Below, in pieces: positions 32,831-41,542 of a stretch of DNA of 64,000 nucleotides (the first letter of the stretch is position 1; each line of letters starts with the position of its first letter). The position numbers were made by a program, and so were the translations under genes. The notes under the pieces are model-generated. The model ran no database searches, was not told the DNA's origin, and saw only the letters and a list, made by a program, of their open reading frames with translations. The stretch comes from Streptomyces antibioticus (GTDB lineage: Bacteria; Actinomycetota; Actinomycetes; Streptomycetales; Streptomycetaceae): NCBI RefSeq assembly GCF_001514065.1, contig NZ_KQ948423.1, forward strand, positions 1,015,717-1,079,716. Reading direction: 5' to 3'.

Positions 32831-32979
32831 CGCCTTTCCCCTTCGGCGTTGCCGCGCAGGCATGATCCTTCCACCGGCCACCAGCCGAGAGCGAGGGCTA
32901 CTCGAGTCTTCTGAGCTTCAATTGAGCCTGACCCCGCGTTTTGAGCTTCAATTGAGACTCTGTTTGAGCCTCAATTGAG
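32831..32979 (-). promoter_or_regulatory. Shared promoter module, copy 2 (upstream of subtilisin B)
   Basis: Read toward the gene: CTCAATTGARGCTCAA-type repeats at 32979-32964, 32956-32941 (both perfect) and 32926-32911 (one mismatch), then GGAAGGATCA (32872-32863) and AACGCCGAAGGGGAAAGGCG (32850-32831). Order, orientation and the 38-base gap between last repeat and GGAAGGATCA equal those of copy 1. Confidence 0.72.
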
Positions 32980-32988
32980 AATGACTCA

Positions 32989-34242
32989 TCAGGCGCGGTG
33001 CGAACCAGACTTGGCCCGCGAACCGTCCGGCCACAGCTGCGGCCTGCGCTTGGCGGCGAGGTCCTCCGCCCAGCCGAACCAGACGATGCAGCTGCCGATG
33101 AGGATCCAGGCGAAGACCAGCACCGGCCACGGGCTCTCCAGGAGCCAGGAGAAGTGCTGCCACATCAGGTCGATGCCCCACAGCCGGTCCCAGATCGTCA
33201 TCGCGACGACGATGCAGGTGTTGTGCCACAGATAGATCGTCACGGCACGGGAGTTGAGGAGGGTGATCGGCCGGTCGAAGCGCTTGAGCCGCTTGGGCCA
33301 CTCGGACCAGGACGGGCTGACGTGCAGCAGGATCATGACCGTGCCCAGCGACCACAGGGCCTGCGCGAAGGGCATGCTGTCGAGGTCGTTGCCCTGGGAG
33401 AAGTCGTGCTTGGTCGCGTACCAGAGGCCGAGCAGGGCGATGGCCGGCGCGACGGACGGGACGACGTAGCGCGGCAGTTGCTTGAGCAGGCCCTCCTGGT
33501 GGGCCATGCCGAGGATCCAGCAGGCGCCGAAGGTGCTGAAGTCGGTGAGGGCGGAGGGGAAGCGCTCACCGGGCAGCGTGATGTAACCGAACTCGAAGGC
33601 GGCCGACAGGACGATCGGCGCGAAGACGGTCGCGACCGGCAGGGCGCGCAGCGCCTTGAGGAGGAACGGCGACAGCAGGACGTACCAGAGGTAGGCGCGG
33701 ATGTACCAGAGCGGTCCGGCGAGGTCCACGGCCCAGTTCTCGGCGAGGTAGCCGTGCACACCGGGCAGACCCTCGGCGTACGGCGGGTCGCTCAACGGCA
33801 GGATCCAGTAGGTGAGATGGAGCCACCACCAGCCCGGGTGACCGTCGTCGGACGGACCCCAGCCCTGGACGACCATGCCGGTGACGCCGACGACGCCCAG
33901 CACCCACAGCGGCGGCAGCAGCCGGCGGATGCGGCTCTTGATGACCTGCGCGGCCGGGCGCTTGAGCGAGCGGGCCATGAGGTTGCCGGCGAGGGCGAAC
34001 ATCACGCCCATGGACGGGAACACCAGCGGCAGCCACGCCCAGCCGGTCAGGTGGTAGAGGACCACGCGGAACAGGGCGAGGGCCCGCAGCAGGTCGAAGT
34101 AGCGGTCGCGGACGGGGCCCTTGGGCCGGACGGCCGGCGGCTGCTCCTGCTGCTCGGGGACGGTCGGCACGAGGGGAACGGTCACGTCCACGGCTTTCTG
34201 CGACGAAGAGGAAGGTGAGGGCGGGTAGTACGGCGTGCTCAT
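32989..34242 (-). CDS. Acyltransferase 3-family membrane protein
   Basis: 417-residue multi-pass membrane acyltransferase (O-acyl modification of cell-surface glycans). After a Pro/Ser-rich cytoplasmic leader the domain opens RDRYFDLLRALALFRVVLYHLTGWAW, with the Arg and His expected in the first helix of this family, followed by about ten helices and the basic end AAKRRPQLWPDG. Its ATG overlaps the matB stop (ATGA), so it belongs to the mat operon. The simplest reading is that it O-acylates the MatAB polysaccharide, as succinyl- or acetyltransferases do in other exopolysaccharide operons. That is inference. Confidence 0.9.
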   Translation of the reverse strand: MSTPYYPPSPSSSSQKAVDVTVPLVPTVPEQQEQPPAVRPKGPVRDRYFDLLRALALFRVVLYHLTGWAWLPLVFPSMGVMFALAGNLMARSLKRPAAQVIKSRIRRLLPPLWVLGVVGVTGMVVQGWGPSDDGHPGWWWLHLTYWILPLSDPPYAEGLPGVHGYLAENWAVDLAGPLWYIRAYLWYVLLSPFLLKALRALPVATVFAPIVLSAAFEFGYITLPGERFPSALTDFSTFGACWILGMAHQEGLLKQLPRYVVPSVAPAIALLGLWYATKHDFSQGNDLDSMPFAQALWSLGTVMILLHVSPSWSEWPKRLKRFDRPITLLNSRAVTIYLWHNTCIVVAMTIWDRLWGIDLMWQHFSWLLESPWPVLVFAWILIGSCIVWFGWAEDLAAKRRPQLWPDGSRAKSGSHRA

Positions 34243-36431
34243 CGGACGGGCCCCCCGTCCATGACCTGCCGGCGTCCGGCGGGCGCGCTCGGCGGGGCGG
34301 AGACGCCGCCCTTGCGGCGCAGCTTCTGCCAGCGCAGCCGGCCGCCGGTGAGCGCCGTGATCCAGGACTGGAGCAGCACGACGTACATCAGCTGGCGGTA
34401 GAGGATCTGCTGGAGCGGCAGCGAGATCAGCGGGGCGAGGCGTTCCCGGTCCAGGATGAACGCGTAGGCGGCGCAGACCAGTTGGATGGCGAGGACGCCG
34501 AACCAGGCGAGGATCGTCTTGTCGGTGGGCCCGAAGACCAGGCCGTAGACGAGGAACACGTCGATCAGCGGCGCCAGCAGCGGCGCGAGGACCATGAAGA
34601 GGGAGACGAGCGGCAGCCCGACCCGGCCGAAGCGCCCCGAGGGGCCGCGTTCCACCAGCGCCCTGCGGTGCTTCCAGATCGCCTGCATGGTGCCGTACGA
34701 CCACCGGTAGCGCTGGGACCACAGCTGCTGGACGGACTCCGGGGCCTCGGTCCAGGCGCGGGCCTTCTCGGCGTAGACGACGCGCCAGCCGTCCCGGTGC
34801 ATCGCCATGGTGATGTCGGTGTCCTCGGCGAGGGTGTCGTCGCTCATCCCGCCGACCCGCTCCAGGGCGGAGCGGCGGAACGCGCCGACGGCGCCGGGGA
34901 TGGTCGGCATGCACTGAAGGACGTCGTACATCCGGCGGTCGAGGTTGAAGCCCATCACGTACTCGATGTGCTGCCAGGCGCCGATGAGGGTGTCCTTGTT
35001 GCCGACCTTGGCGTTGCCGGCGACGGCGCCGACGCGCGGGTCGGCGAAGGGCTGGACGAGTTCGCGGACGGTGGCGGGTTCGAAGACGGTGTCGCCGTCC
35101 ATCATCACGATCAGGTCGTGACGGGCGTTCGCCAGGCCCCGGTTGAGGGCGGCGGGCTTGCCCGCGTTGAGCTGTCTGATCACGCGTACGTTGGGCAGTC
35201 CGAGCCCTTCCACCAGCCGGGCGGTGCCGTCGCTGGAGCCGTCGTCGATGACGATGACCTCGATGGGATGCTCGCTGCGCATCAGGGACCGCACGGTGTT
35301 CTCGATGCATTTGGCCTCGTTGTACGCGGGCACCAGCACCGACACCGGTTCGGTGACCGGCAGCGGGCCCCAGCGGAAGTCCCGGCGGCGGGTGCGGCGC
35401 GCGTGGAGGCCGGAGAGCAGCAGCATCAGGCCGAAGCGGGCGAAGACGAGGAAGCCGATGACCGCCAGGCAGACGACGAGGACGCCGGTGACGTGGTCGG
35501 AGGCGTCGACCAGGAAGACCCAGGCCTTGCCCTTCCACAGCTCCAGACCGGTGACCGGGGTGTGCGCGCTCGGCGCGTTGAGGGCCTCGGTGAGGTTCTG
35601 GAACTTGTAGCCCTTCTCCATGAGCTGGGGAAGGAGCCGGTCCAGGGCCTGGACGGTCTGGTGGCGGTCACCGCCGGAGTCGTGCATGAGGACGATGCCG
35701 CCGTGGCCGCTCTTGGGCGTGGAGTTGCGGACGATCTCTTCCACACCCGGCTTGCGCCAGTCCTCGCTGTCGGTGTCGTTGACGACCGTGATGTAGCCGC
35801 GGCTGCCGATGTACTGGGTGACCGGCCAGGAGTTGTTGTCCATGTTCGCGGCCTTGGAGGAGTACGGCGGCCGGAACAGCGAGCTGCGGATGCCCACCGA
35901 GCCCGCGAGCGCGAGCTGGTTCTGGGAGAGCTCCCAGTCGATGCGCTTCTTCGACTGGTAGGACAGATCGGGGTGGTTGAAGGAGTGCAGCCCGATCTCG
36001 TGGCCCTCGTCGACCATGCGCTGGACGAGGTCGGGGTAGCGGGAGGCCATGGTGCCGGTGATGAAGAAGACGGCGTGCGCTTCGTTCTTCTTCAGGATGT
36101 CCAGCACCTTCGGGGTCCAGGTCGGGTCCGGGCCGTCGTCGAAGGTGAGCACGACGCTGTCGTCCGGCACGGTCATGCTGATGCTGCGGCCGCTGCGGGT
36201 GTCGATGACCGGGCCGCCCTTGAGGATGTCCTGCGGCACCTTGTCGTTGGCCGTGGCGGGCGCCACCCGGTAGTCGGCGAGGATCTCGCTGTGGACGTAG
36301 CCGCGCAGCATCAGCATCGCCGTCATCGCGACGAGGACGAGCAGCGGCAGCAGCAGGCGCAGGGGCAGACGGCGACGGGAGCCGTCACGGGCTCCGGTCG
36401 CGGGCCCGGGACGGCTTGAGCGGGAGGCCAT
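34239..36431 (-). CDS. matB: MatB: fused polysaccharide deacetylase (NodB) and family 2 glycosyltransferase
   Basis: 730-residue bifunctional membrane protein. After one N-terminal helix comes an extracytoplasmic NodB deacetylase domain (about 90-300) with TFDDGPDPTWTP (catalytic Asp and metal Asp), HEIGLHSFNHPD (metal His pair) and RPPYSS. A second helix leads to a cytoplasmic GT2 synthase (about 370-620): VLVPAYNEAKCIE, IDDGSSDGT, MMDGDTVFEP, EDTDITMAM and the processivity motif QRYRW, then C-terminal helices. This matches MatB of S. coelicolor, needed with MatA for poly-beta-1,6-N-acetylglucosamine and mycelial aggregation. The ATG overlaps the matA stop by one base. Confidence 0.93.
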   Translation of the reverse strand: MASRSSRPGPATGARDGSRRRLPLRLLLPLLVLVAMTAMLMLRGYVHSEILADYRVAPATANDKVPQDILKGGPVIDTRSGRSISMTVPDDSVVLTFDDGPDPTWTPKVLDILKKNEAHAVFFITGTMASRYPDLVQRMVDEGHEIGLHSFNHPDLSYQSKKRIDWELSQNQLALAGSVGIRSSLFRPPYSSKAANMDNNSWPVTQYIGSRGYITVVNDTDSEDWRKPGVEEIVRNSTPKSGHGGIVLMHDSGGDRHQTVQALDRLLPQLMEKGYKFQNLTEALNAPSAHTPVTGLELWKGKAWVFLVDASDHVTGVLVVCLAVIGFLVFARFGLMLLLSGLHARRTRRRDFRWGPLPVTEPVSVLVPAYNEAKCIENTVRSLMRSEHPIEVIVIDDGSSDGTARLVEGLGLPNVRVIRQLNAGKPAALNRGLANARHDLIVMMDGDTVFEPATVRELVQPFADPRVGAVAGNAKVGNKDTLIGAWQHIEYVMGFNLDRRMYDVLQCMPTIPGAVGAFRRSALERVGGMSDDTLAEDTDITMAMHRDGWRVVYAEKARAWTEAPESVQQLWSQRYRWSYGTMQAIWKHRRALVERGPSGRFGRVGLPLVSLFMVLAPLLAPLIDVFLVYGLVFGPTDKTILAWFGVLAIQLVCAAYAFILDRERLAPLISLPLQQILYRQLMYVVLLQSWITALTGGRLRWQKLRRKGGVSAPPSAPAGRRQVMDGGPVR

Positions 36432-37423
36432 CAGAGGGTGTTCTCCAGGGATGGTGCGGTGGAGAGGCCGGGCGCGCTGTCCGCGCCGTCGGCGAGGTTG
36501 TCCGTGCCGGTGCCGGCGCCGCCGCCGGCCGGGGAGTCGGACGGACCGGGCGGGGTGGTCGGCGGGGTGACCGACGGGTTGGGCGAGCCGGTGGTGGGCT
36601 CTTCGGTGGGCTTCGCCGAGACGGAGGGCCGGGTGACCGGGCTGGTGGCGGTCTTGGTCGGCGTCGGCGTCGGGTCGGCGGACGCGCCCGGGGTGGTGGC
36701 GGTCGCGGAGGCACCGGGAGCGGTGGCGCCGGCACCCGGCGCCGGGGTCGTGCCGCCGAGGGTCGGCGAGGCGCCGGGTGTGATGCCGGTGGCGTCGGTG
36801 GGCGCGGCGGAGTCGGTGGGCAGCGGCGAGGTCTCCACCTGCCCGGCCTCCTTGCCCTCCTGGCCCGGCACGGGCAGCCAGGGCGCGTTGGAGTTGCCGG
36901 AGAGCATGGTGGCGACGATGACGACGGCGTAGATCGCGCAGGCGATGCCGACGAAGATGCCGATACGGCGGAATCTGCGGCTGCGCCGGCCCGACTCGTC
37001 GACGAACACGGGCCCGTCGGAGCCGTCGGCGGCACCCCCCGCACCGCCGCCGGCCTGACCGACGAGACGGTGATCGGCCCGCAGGGCGACGGCGTCCAGC
37101 TGGACGGTCACCTCGTGCGGGTCGTGGGTGTTGCCGGCGGCACCGCTCGGGTCCCACGGGTCACGGAAGGCGGGAGCGTCGGATCCCTGCCCGGCGGACG
37201 GTCCGGCGAGCGGTTCGGAGCTCGCCCCTGCGGGCGGCCGGGTGGCGGACCGGGACGGGATCTTCGGCAGCGCCTCGGCCTCGTCCGCGGACGCGAGGAC
37301 TTCGGTTCCTCTCGTCTCCGGCAACGGCTGGGCACCGCCCCCCGTCGCAGGGAACTCCCGACCCCCGGATGGCACATCGGGCCATTCCGGTTGGGCGTCT
37401 TCCCGCCATTTGTTTTCGCGCAC
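36431..37423 (-). CDS. matA: MatA: single-helix protein of the mycelial aggregation locus
   Basis: 330 residues from a GTG at 37423 (GGGGGG upstream; start VRENKWREDAQPEWPDVPSG). A disordered N-terminal half leads to one transmembrane helix (RRSRRFRRIGIFVGIACAIYAVVIVATML, about residues 145-175) and a Pro/Thr/Ser/Gly-rich extracellular tail (repeated PTPTPTKTATSP-like and TPGASxT patterns). Enzyme motifs are absent. Position directly ahead of matB with a one-base overlap, and the S. coelicolor order I recall, support the name. It could anchor or assist the glycan synthase, with the tail spanning the wall. Confidence 0.8.
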   Translation of the reverse strand: MRENKWREDAQPEWPDVPSGGREFPATGGGAQPLPETRGTEVLASADEAEALPKIPSRSATRPPAGASSEPLAGPSAGQGSDAPAFRDPWDPSGAAGNTHDPHEVTVQLDAVALRADHRLVGQAGGGAGGAADGSDGPVFVDESGRRSRRFRRIGIFVGIACAIYAVVIVATMLSGNSNAPWLPVPGQEGKEAGQVETSPLPTDSAAPTDATGITPGASPTLGGTTPAPGAGATAPGASATATTPGASADPTPTPTKTATSPVTRPSVSAKPTEEPTTGSPNPSVTPPTTPPGPSDSPAGGGAGTGTDNLADGADSAPGLSTAPSLENTL

Positions 37424-37573
37424 GCAATCCCCCCAGGGACAGTTCCGGGTGCGCATACGACTCCGGGCACCCGTCGACCGAACCAGGCCCCCACCCGGTC
37501 CGAGCGCCCCCTTTATCACATGGTGCTCAGGCCAAGAATGTAGCGCACACGAGGGAGGCGTGTTTGCCGTGTG

Positions 37574-38545
37574 TCACTTGTGAGCATTTTCGATCTCTAT
37601 GTCGGTGGCTGGAAACCATCCCTCGGCGGGCCGGTTCAGCCATCCCTCCGCCGCCGACAGTTCGGCCGCCGCGCGCCGAAGAGCGTCGAAACCGGGGTGC
37701 ACCAGCCCCTTTCGCCACACCAGGGACACCGGTGACAGAGGCACGGGGTCGATCAACGGGCGCAACACGGTCGACGGCATGGCCGGAAAGTCCACCACGG
37801 CGAGAATCGGGTTCCGGAACTTGGCCATGATCCTTTGGAACTCCTCGTGACCGACGGCCATCGGCGCGGGTGACGCCACCTCGATCCCACGTCCCTCGAA
37901 CAGGTGCCGGGCGAGGTCGGTCCACTCGGGCGTACGGGGGTTCCCGGCCCCGGCGTACACCTCCTCGCCGGCCAGCTCGGCCAGCGGCACCGCGTCCAGC
38001 GCCGCCAGCCGGTGGTCCTCGGGCAGCACGACGGCCATGGGTTCGAGGCGGACGAGCAGATGGTCGAGACCCGAGCGCAGCGCCGGGTCCAGACCGGCGA
38101 ACCGGCCGAACGAGACGTCGAGACGACCGGCGAGGATGTCGGCCGCCGCGCCCGTCAGACCGCTCTCGTAGCGGGCCATCAGCTCCTGCTCGGGCGCGAG
38201 TTCGCGGGCCCGTCGGAGCACCCGGCTCCCGGTGCCGAGCCCTGGCGAGTTGACGTCGACGAGCAGCGGCCGGGCCTGTCCGAAGGCGGCGATCAGCTCG
38301 TCCTGCGCCGCGAGCACCCGGCGCGCGTGCGGCACCAGCCGCTCCCCGTCACCGGTCAGCGTGACCTGCCGGGTGGTCCGTACGAAGAGCTCGGCGCCCA
38401 ACTCCCGCTCCAGCCGCCGCACATCACGGCTGAGCGCCTGCTGGGCGACGTACAGCCGGGCCGCGGCGCGCGTGAAGTGCAGCTCCTCGGCGACGGCGAG
38501 GAAGGCGCGCAGCAGACGCGGGTCGAGATGGGCGGGTCCAGGCAT
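37574..38545 (-). CDS. LysR-family transcription regulator
   Basis: 323 residues. N-terminal winged helix-turn-helix LDPRLLRAFLAVAEELHFTRAAARLYVAQQALSRDVRRLERELGAELFVRTTRQVTLT is classical LysR; the remainder is a periplasmic-binding-like effector domain. The effector is unknown. The gene is divergent from an MFS transporter gene, the usual LysR arrangement, and an inverted repeat of LysR type (GGCGATTGAC-N11-GTCAATCGCC) lies between them. It should regulate that transporter and itself. The ATG at 38545 opens the conserved domain. Confidence 0.93.
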   Translation of the reverse strand: MPGPAHLDPRLLRAFLAVAEELHFTRAAARLYVAQQALSRDVRRLERELGAELFVRTTRQVTLTGDGERLVPHARRVLAAQDELIAAFGQARPLLVDVNSPGLGTGSRVLRRARELAPEQELMARYESGLTGAAADILAGRLDVSFGRFAGLDPALRSGLDHLLVRLEPMAVVLPEDHRLAALDAVPLAELAGEEVYAGAGNPRTPEWTDLARHLFEGRGIEVASPAPMAVGHEEFQRIMAKFRNPILAVVDFPAMPSTVLRPLIDPVPLSPVSLVWRKGLVHPGFDALRRAAAELSAAEGWLNRPAEGWFPATDIEIENAHK

Positions 38546-38567
38546 CCGGTGAACCTACAACGCCCAC

Positions 38568-38598
38568 GGCGATTGACAACACCGATGCGTCAATCGCC
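38568..38598. promoter_or_regulatory. LysR-type operator
   Basis: Perfect ten-base inverted repeat GGCGATTGAC (38568-38577) and GTCAATCGCC (38589-38598), 11 bases apart; contains the T-N11-A core of LysR boxes. It lies between the divergent LysR and MFS genes. Confidence 0.65.
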
Positions 38599-38647
38599 CC
38601 GCAGAAGGTGTTGGACCGCAAGATCACCCACGGGCGACGGTGGACCC

Positions 38648-39904
38648 ATGCCGCAACCGACCCACCGCCCCCTCTTCACCACCACCGGCGAAACCCTGGT
38701 CATCGCCGACTTCACCCCGCGCCCGCCCCGCGAACCCGGCCCCTACCGCCGTCTCTTCACCCACCCCGGCACCCGCGCCTTCACCGCCGGCAACCTGCTG
38801 GCCCGGCTCCCCATGGGCATGTTCAGCGTGAGCGCGGTCGTCATGATCGCCGGGACGCGGGGGTCGTACGCCCTCGCCGGCGCCGTCACCGCCACGGGCC
38901 TCGCGGCGACGGCCGTACTGGCCCCCTACACCGCCCGCCTCATCGACCGCCACGGCCAGGCCCGCGTCGCCCTGCCCGCCACCCTCCTCGCCGCCCTCGG
39001 CTCACTCGCCCTCCTGCTCTGCGTGCGCCACGACGCCCCGGCCTGGACCCTGTTCGCCGCGTACGCGACCACCGCCACGACCCCCAACATCGGCGGCATG
39101 TCCCGGGCCCGCTGGGCCCACCTCCTCAAGGGCGACGACACGTCCCTGCACACCGCGAACTCCTTCGAGCAGGCCGCCGACGAGCTCTGCTTCATGCTGG
39201 GCCCGGTGCTCGCGGCCCTGCTGTGCGGGACGCTCTTCCCGGAGGCGGGCACGCTGGTCGCCGCCGTGCTGCTGGTGACGGGGATGCTCCTGTTCACGGC
39301 CCAGCGCTCGACGGAACCCCCGGTCCAGAAACAGCCCCACGCGAAGGCACCGCTGCGGGCCCCGGGCATGCCCCCGCTGCTGCTCGCCTGTCTGGCCATG
39401 GGCGCGGTGTTCGGCTCCATGGAGGTCGTCACGATCGCGTTCGCGGACGCACACGGCCATGCGTCGGCGGCGGGGCTCGTCCTCGGCCTTCAGGCGGCGG
39501 GTTCGTGCGGGGCGGGCCTGGTGTACGGCGCGCTGAAACTGCGCGGCCGGCCCGAGACCCGCCACCCGTGGTGCCTGGCCGCGATGACGGCACTCCTGAC
39601 GCTGCCCCTGCTGGCGGCGGCCACGACGGGCTCCCTGCTCCTCCTCGCGGGCGCCCTGCTGATCGCCGGCATGGCAACGGCTCCCACGATGGTCACCACG
39701 ATGACGCTGGTCCAGGAACGCACTCCGGCGGGCCGCCTCAACGAGGGCATGACCCTCGCGGTGACGGGCCTGCTGGGCGGCATAGCAGCGGGCAGCGCGC
39801 TGGGCGGCTGGACGACCGAGCACCTGTCACCGACAGCGGGCTTCAGCGTCCCGGTGACAGCTGCGGCCCTCGCCTTGATGATCAGCCTCGCTGCAACTTC
39901 TTAG
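38648..39904 (+). CDS. MFS transporter (efflux-type)
   Basis: 418 residues with about 12 helices. The N-terminus ...PYRRLFTHPGTRAFTAGNLLARLPMGMFSVSAVVMI and the loop after helix 3 (LIDRHGQARVAL) are typical of the YfcJ/arabinose-efflux-like MFS group. The mid loop is Glu/Lys/Pro-rich (RSTEPPVQKQPHAKAPLRAPG). Substrate unknown; with a divergent LysR it probably exports a metabolite or drug. The ATG at 38648 has GGTGG nearby. The stop codon lies at the first bases of the second copy of the dispersed repeat. Confidence 0.88.
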   Translation: MPQPTHRPLFTTTGETLVIADFTPRPPREPGPYRRLFTHPGTRAFTAGNLLARLPMGMFSVSAVVMIAGTRGSYALAGAVTATGLAATAVLAPYTARLIDRHGQARVALPATLLAALGSLALLLCVRHDAPAWTLFAAYATTATTPNIGGMSRARWAHLLKGDDTSLHTANSFEQAADELCFMLGPVLAALLCGTLFPEAGTLVAAVLLVTGMLLFTAQRSTEPPVQKQPHAKAPLRAPGMPPLLLACLAMGAVFGSMEVVTIAFADAHGHASAAGLVLGLQAAGSCGAGLVYGALKLRGRPETRHPWCLAAMTALLTLPLLAAATTGSLLLLAGALLIAGMATAPTMVTTMTLVQERTPAGRLNEGMTLAVTGLLGGIAAGSALGGWTTEHLSPTAGFSVPVTAAALALMISLAATS

Positions 39905-39962
39905 GGGCGCGGGGCTGTATCGATCTGCGGCTCCGCCGCGTGGGCGCGACCAGCCACGACGG
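39903..39962. repeat. Dispersed 60-bp intergenic repeat, copy 2
   Basis: Same sequence as 8566-8625 with four differences. It begins at the last two bases of the MFS stop codon and ends 22 bases before the P450 stop, again between convergent genes. Confidence 0.8.
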
Positions 39963-39984
39963 CGCAGCACCCGCAAAACCACAC

Positions 39985-41352
39985 TCACCCCCGCGGCGCG
40001 ATCCTCACCCGAGCCGCCCCCTTGGCCCGCAACGTCACCTCAGCCCCCACCGGCACCTCCTCCTCCCCTACCACCTCGAACGAGAAGTCACGCAGCAACA
40101 CACCCACCCCCAGCACCGACTCCAACATCGACAGGTGCTGCCCGATACAGGCCCGCGGCCCACCCCCAAAGGGGAACCAGGCATACCGAGGCCGCCCGAC
40201 CTCCGCCTCGGGCAAGAAGCGATCAGGGTCAAAACGCCCCGGCTCGGCCCAGTACGCGGGATGCCGATGCGTCACCCACGGACAGACGATCACGTCAGCC
40301 CCGGCAGGAATCCGCACGCCGTCGATCGACGCGTCGCCGACCGCCCGCCGCCCGATCACCGGCGCCGACGGATACAACCGCATCGCCTCCTTCACCACCC
40401 TGGTGAGCCGGGGCAGCGCCGCCATGTCCGCGGCCGTCGGCGCCAGTCCCCCACCCAGCACCCCGTCGACCTCCTCCTGCACCCGCCGCTGCTCCTCCGG
40501 ATGGCGGGCGAGGAGGTGCAGGGCGAACGCCAGCGCCGTGGCGGTCGTCTCGTGCCCGGCCACCAGAAAGATCAGCACCTGCTCCCGGAGTTCGCCGGCG
40601 TCGAGGCTGCCGTCCTCGGCGTTACGGGCGTGCACCAGCAAACTGGCGAGATCCTCGGAGTCTCCCGCGCCACCACCCCGCCGACTGGCGATGATCTCGT
40701 CGCACAGCGCGAACAGCTCGCCTTGCAGCCGGGCCGCCCGGCGGTTGGCCGGGGTGGGCCAGGAGCGCGGCAGCTTGACCGGGGACAGGCCCCGCTTGAG
40801 CGAGTACGCCTGGAGCGGCGGCAGCGTGCGCTCGACGACGTCGAACGCCTTCTCCGTGTCCGTGCCGAACAGGATCCGCCCGACCATCCGCAACGCGAAC
40901 CGGTGCATCTCACCGACGAGTTCGACGACACCCCCGTCCCGCTCGCGCCACTCCCCGGCCAGTGCCGCCCCTTCGGCCGCGACCTGCCCCGCGTATCCGT
41001 CCACCCGCCGCCGGGTGAACAGCGGCTGCACCAGCCGGCGTTGCCGCAGATACGTCTCGTCCTGGCTGGTGAGCAGCCCGTTGCCGATGGACCTGCGCAA
41101 CTCCTCGTAGAAGACGTTGTCCTTGCGGAAGTTCGAGGCCTGCCCGGCCAGCACCTGCTGGGCGCCCTCCGCCGAGAAGACGGCGTAGACATCCGCGCGC
41201 AGGCCCGGCGGCCCGGCCCGGAAGCGCACCACGTCGCCGTGGTCGCGGCGGGCCCGTTCGTAGGTGCCGAGCGGGTCTGTGAGCAGGTCGTTCATCGAAC
41301 CCAGCACGGGGTTCGCGGTCACGATCGGCGCCTCGCGCACCACAGTCGTCAT
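39985..41352 (-). CDS. Cytochrome P450
   Basis: 455-residue haem monooxygenase. Visible landmarks: I-helix oxygen-binding AGHETTA, K-helix KEAMRLYPSAP (ExxR), PERF-type FDPDRFLPE and the haem loop FPFGGGPRACIGQHL with the ligand Cys. The length and the FGGGPRACIG loop place it nearer the class of CYP102/CYP4-like bacterial P450s than the ~400-residue class common in Streptomyces. No ferredoxin or reductase gene is adjacent. The ATG at 41352 has GGGGGAAGG seven bases upstream. It is divergent from the sugar ABC operon, with two LacI-type palindromes between the starts, so it may share that control. Confidence 0.94.
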   Translation of the reverse strand: MTTVVREAPIVTANPVLGSMNDLLTDPLGTYERARRDHGDVVRFRAGPPGLRADVYAVFSAEGAQQVLAGQASNFRKDNVFYEELRRSIGNGLLTSQDETYLRQRRLVQPLFTRRRVDGYAGQVAAEGAALAGEWRERDGGVVELVGEMHRFALRMVGRILFGTDTEKAFDVVERTLPPLQAYSLKRGLSPVKLPRSWPTPANRRAARLQGELFALCDEIIASRRGGGAGDSEDLASLLVHARNAEDGSLDAGELREQVLIFLVAGHETTATALAFALHLLARHPEEQRRVQEEVDGVLGGGLAPTAADMAALPRLTRVVKEAMRLYPSAPVIGRRAVGDASIDGVRIPAGADVIVCPWVTHRHPAYWAEPGRFDPDRFLPEAEVGRPRYAWFPFGGGPRACIGQHLSMLESVLGVGVLLRDFSFEVVGEEEVPVGAEVTLRAKGAARVRIAPRG

Positions 41353-41443
41353 CGTCCAGCCTTCCCCCGCTCCCGGCGATCGCGGTCCCGGCAATTCTCG
41401 CGCGATCCATTGACTCGTCCACAGCCCGCGCCTACCTTCCATC

Positions 41444-41482
41444 GTCGAAGCGCTTCGACATAAACCGTCGAAACGATTCGAC
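41444..41482. promoter_or_regulatory. Pair of LacI-family operators
   Basis: GTCGAAGCGCTTCGAC (41444-41459, perfect palindrome with central CG) and GTCGAAACGATTCGAC (41467-41482, two base pairs off), centres 23 bases apart. They lie 92 bases from the P450 start and 61 from the ABC operon start. The LacI protein encoded at 46864-47874 is the likely ligand. Confidence 0.75.
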
Positions 41483-41542
41483 TGACGAGCGGCAAGAACG
41501 ACCCCGAGAACCATCCGGCTCCGACTCCCCTGGAGGCACGGG

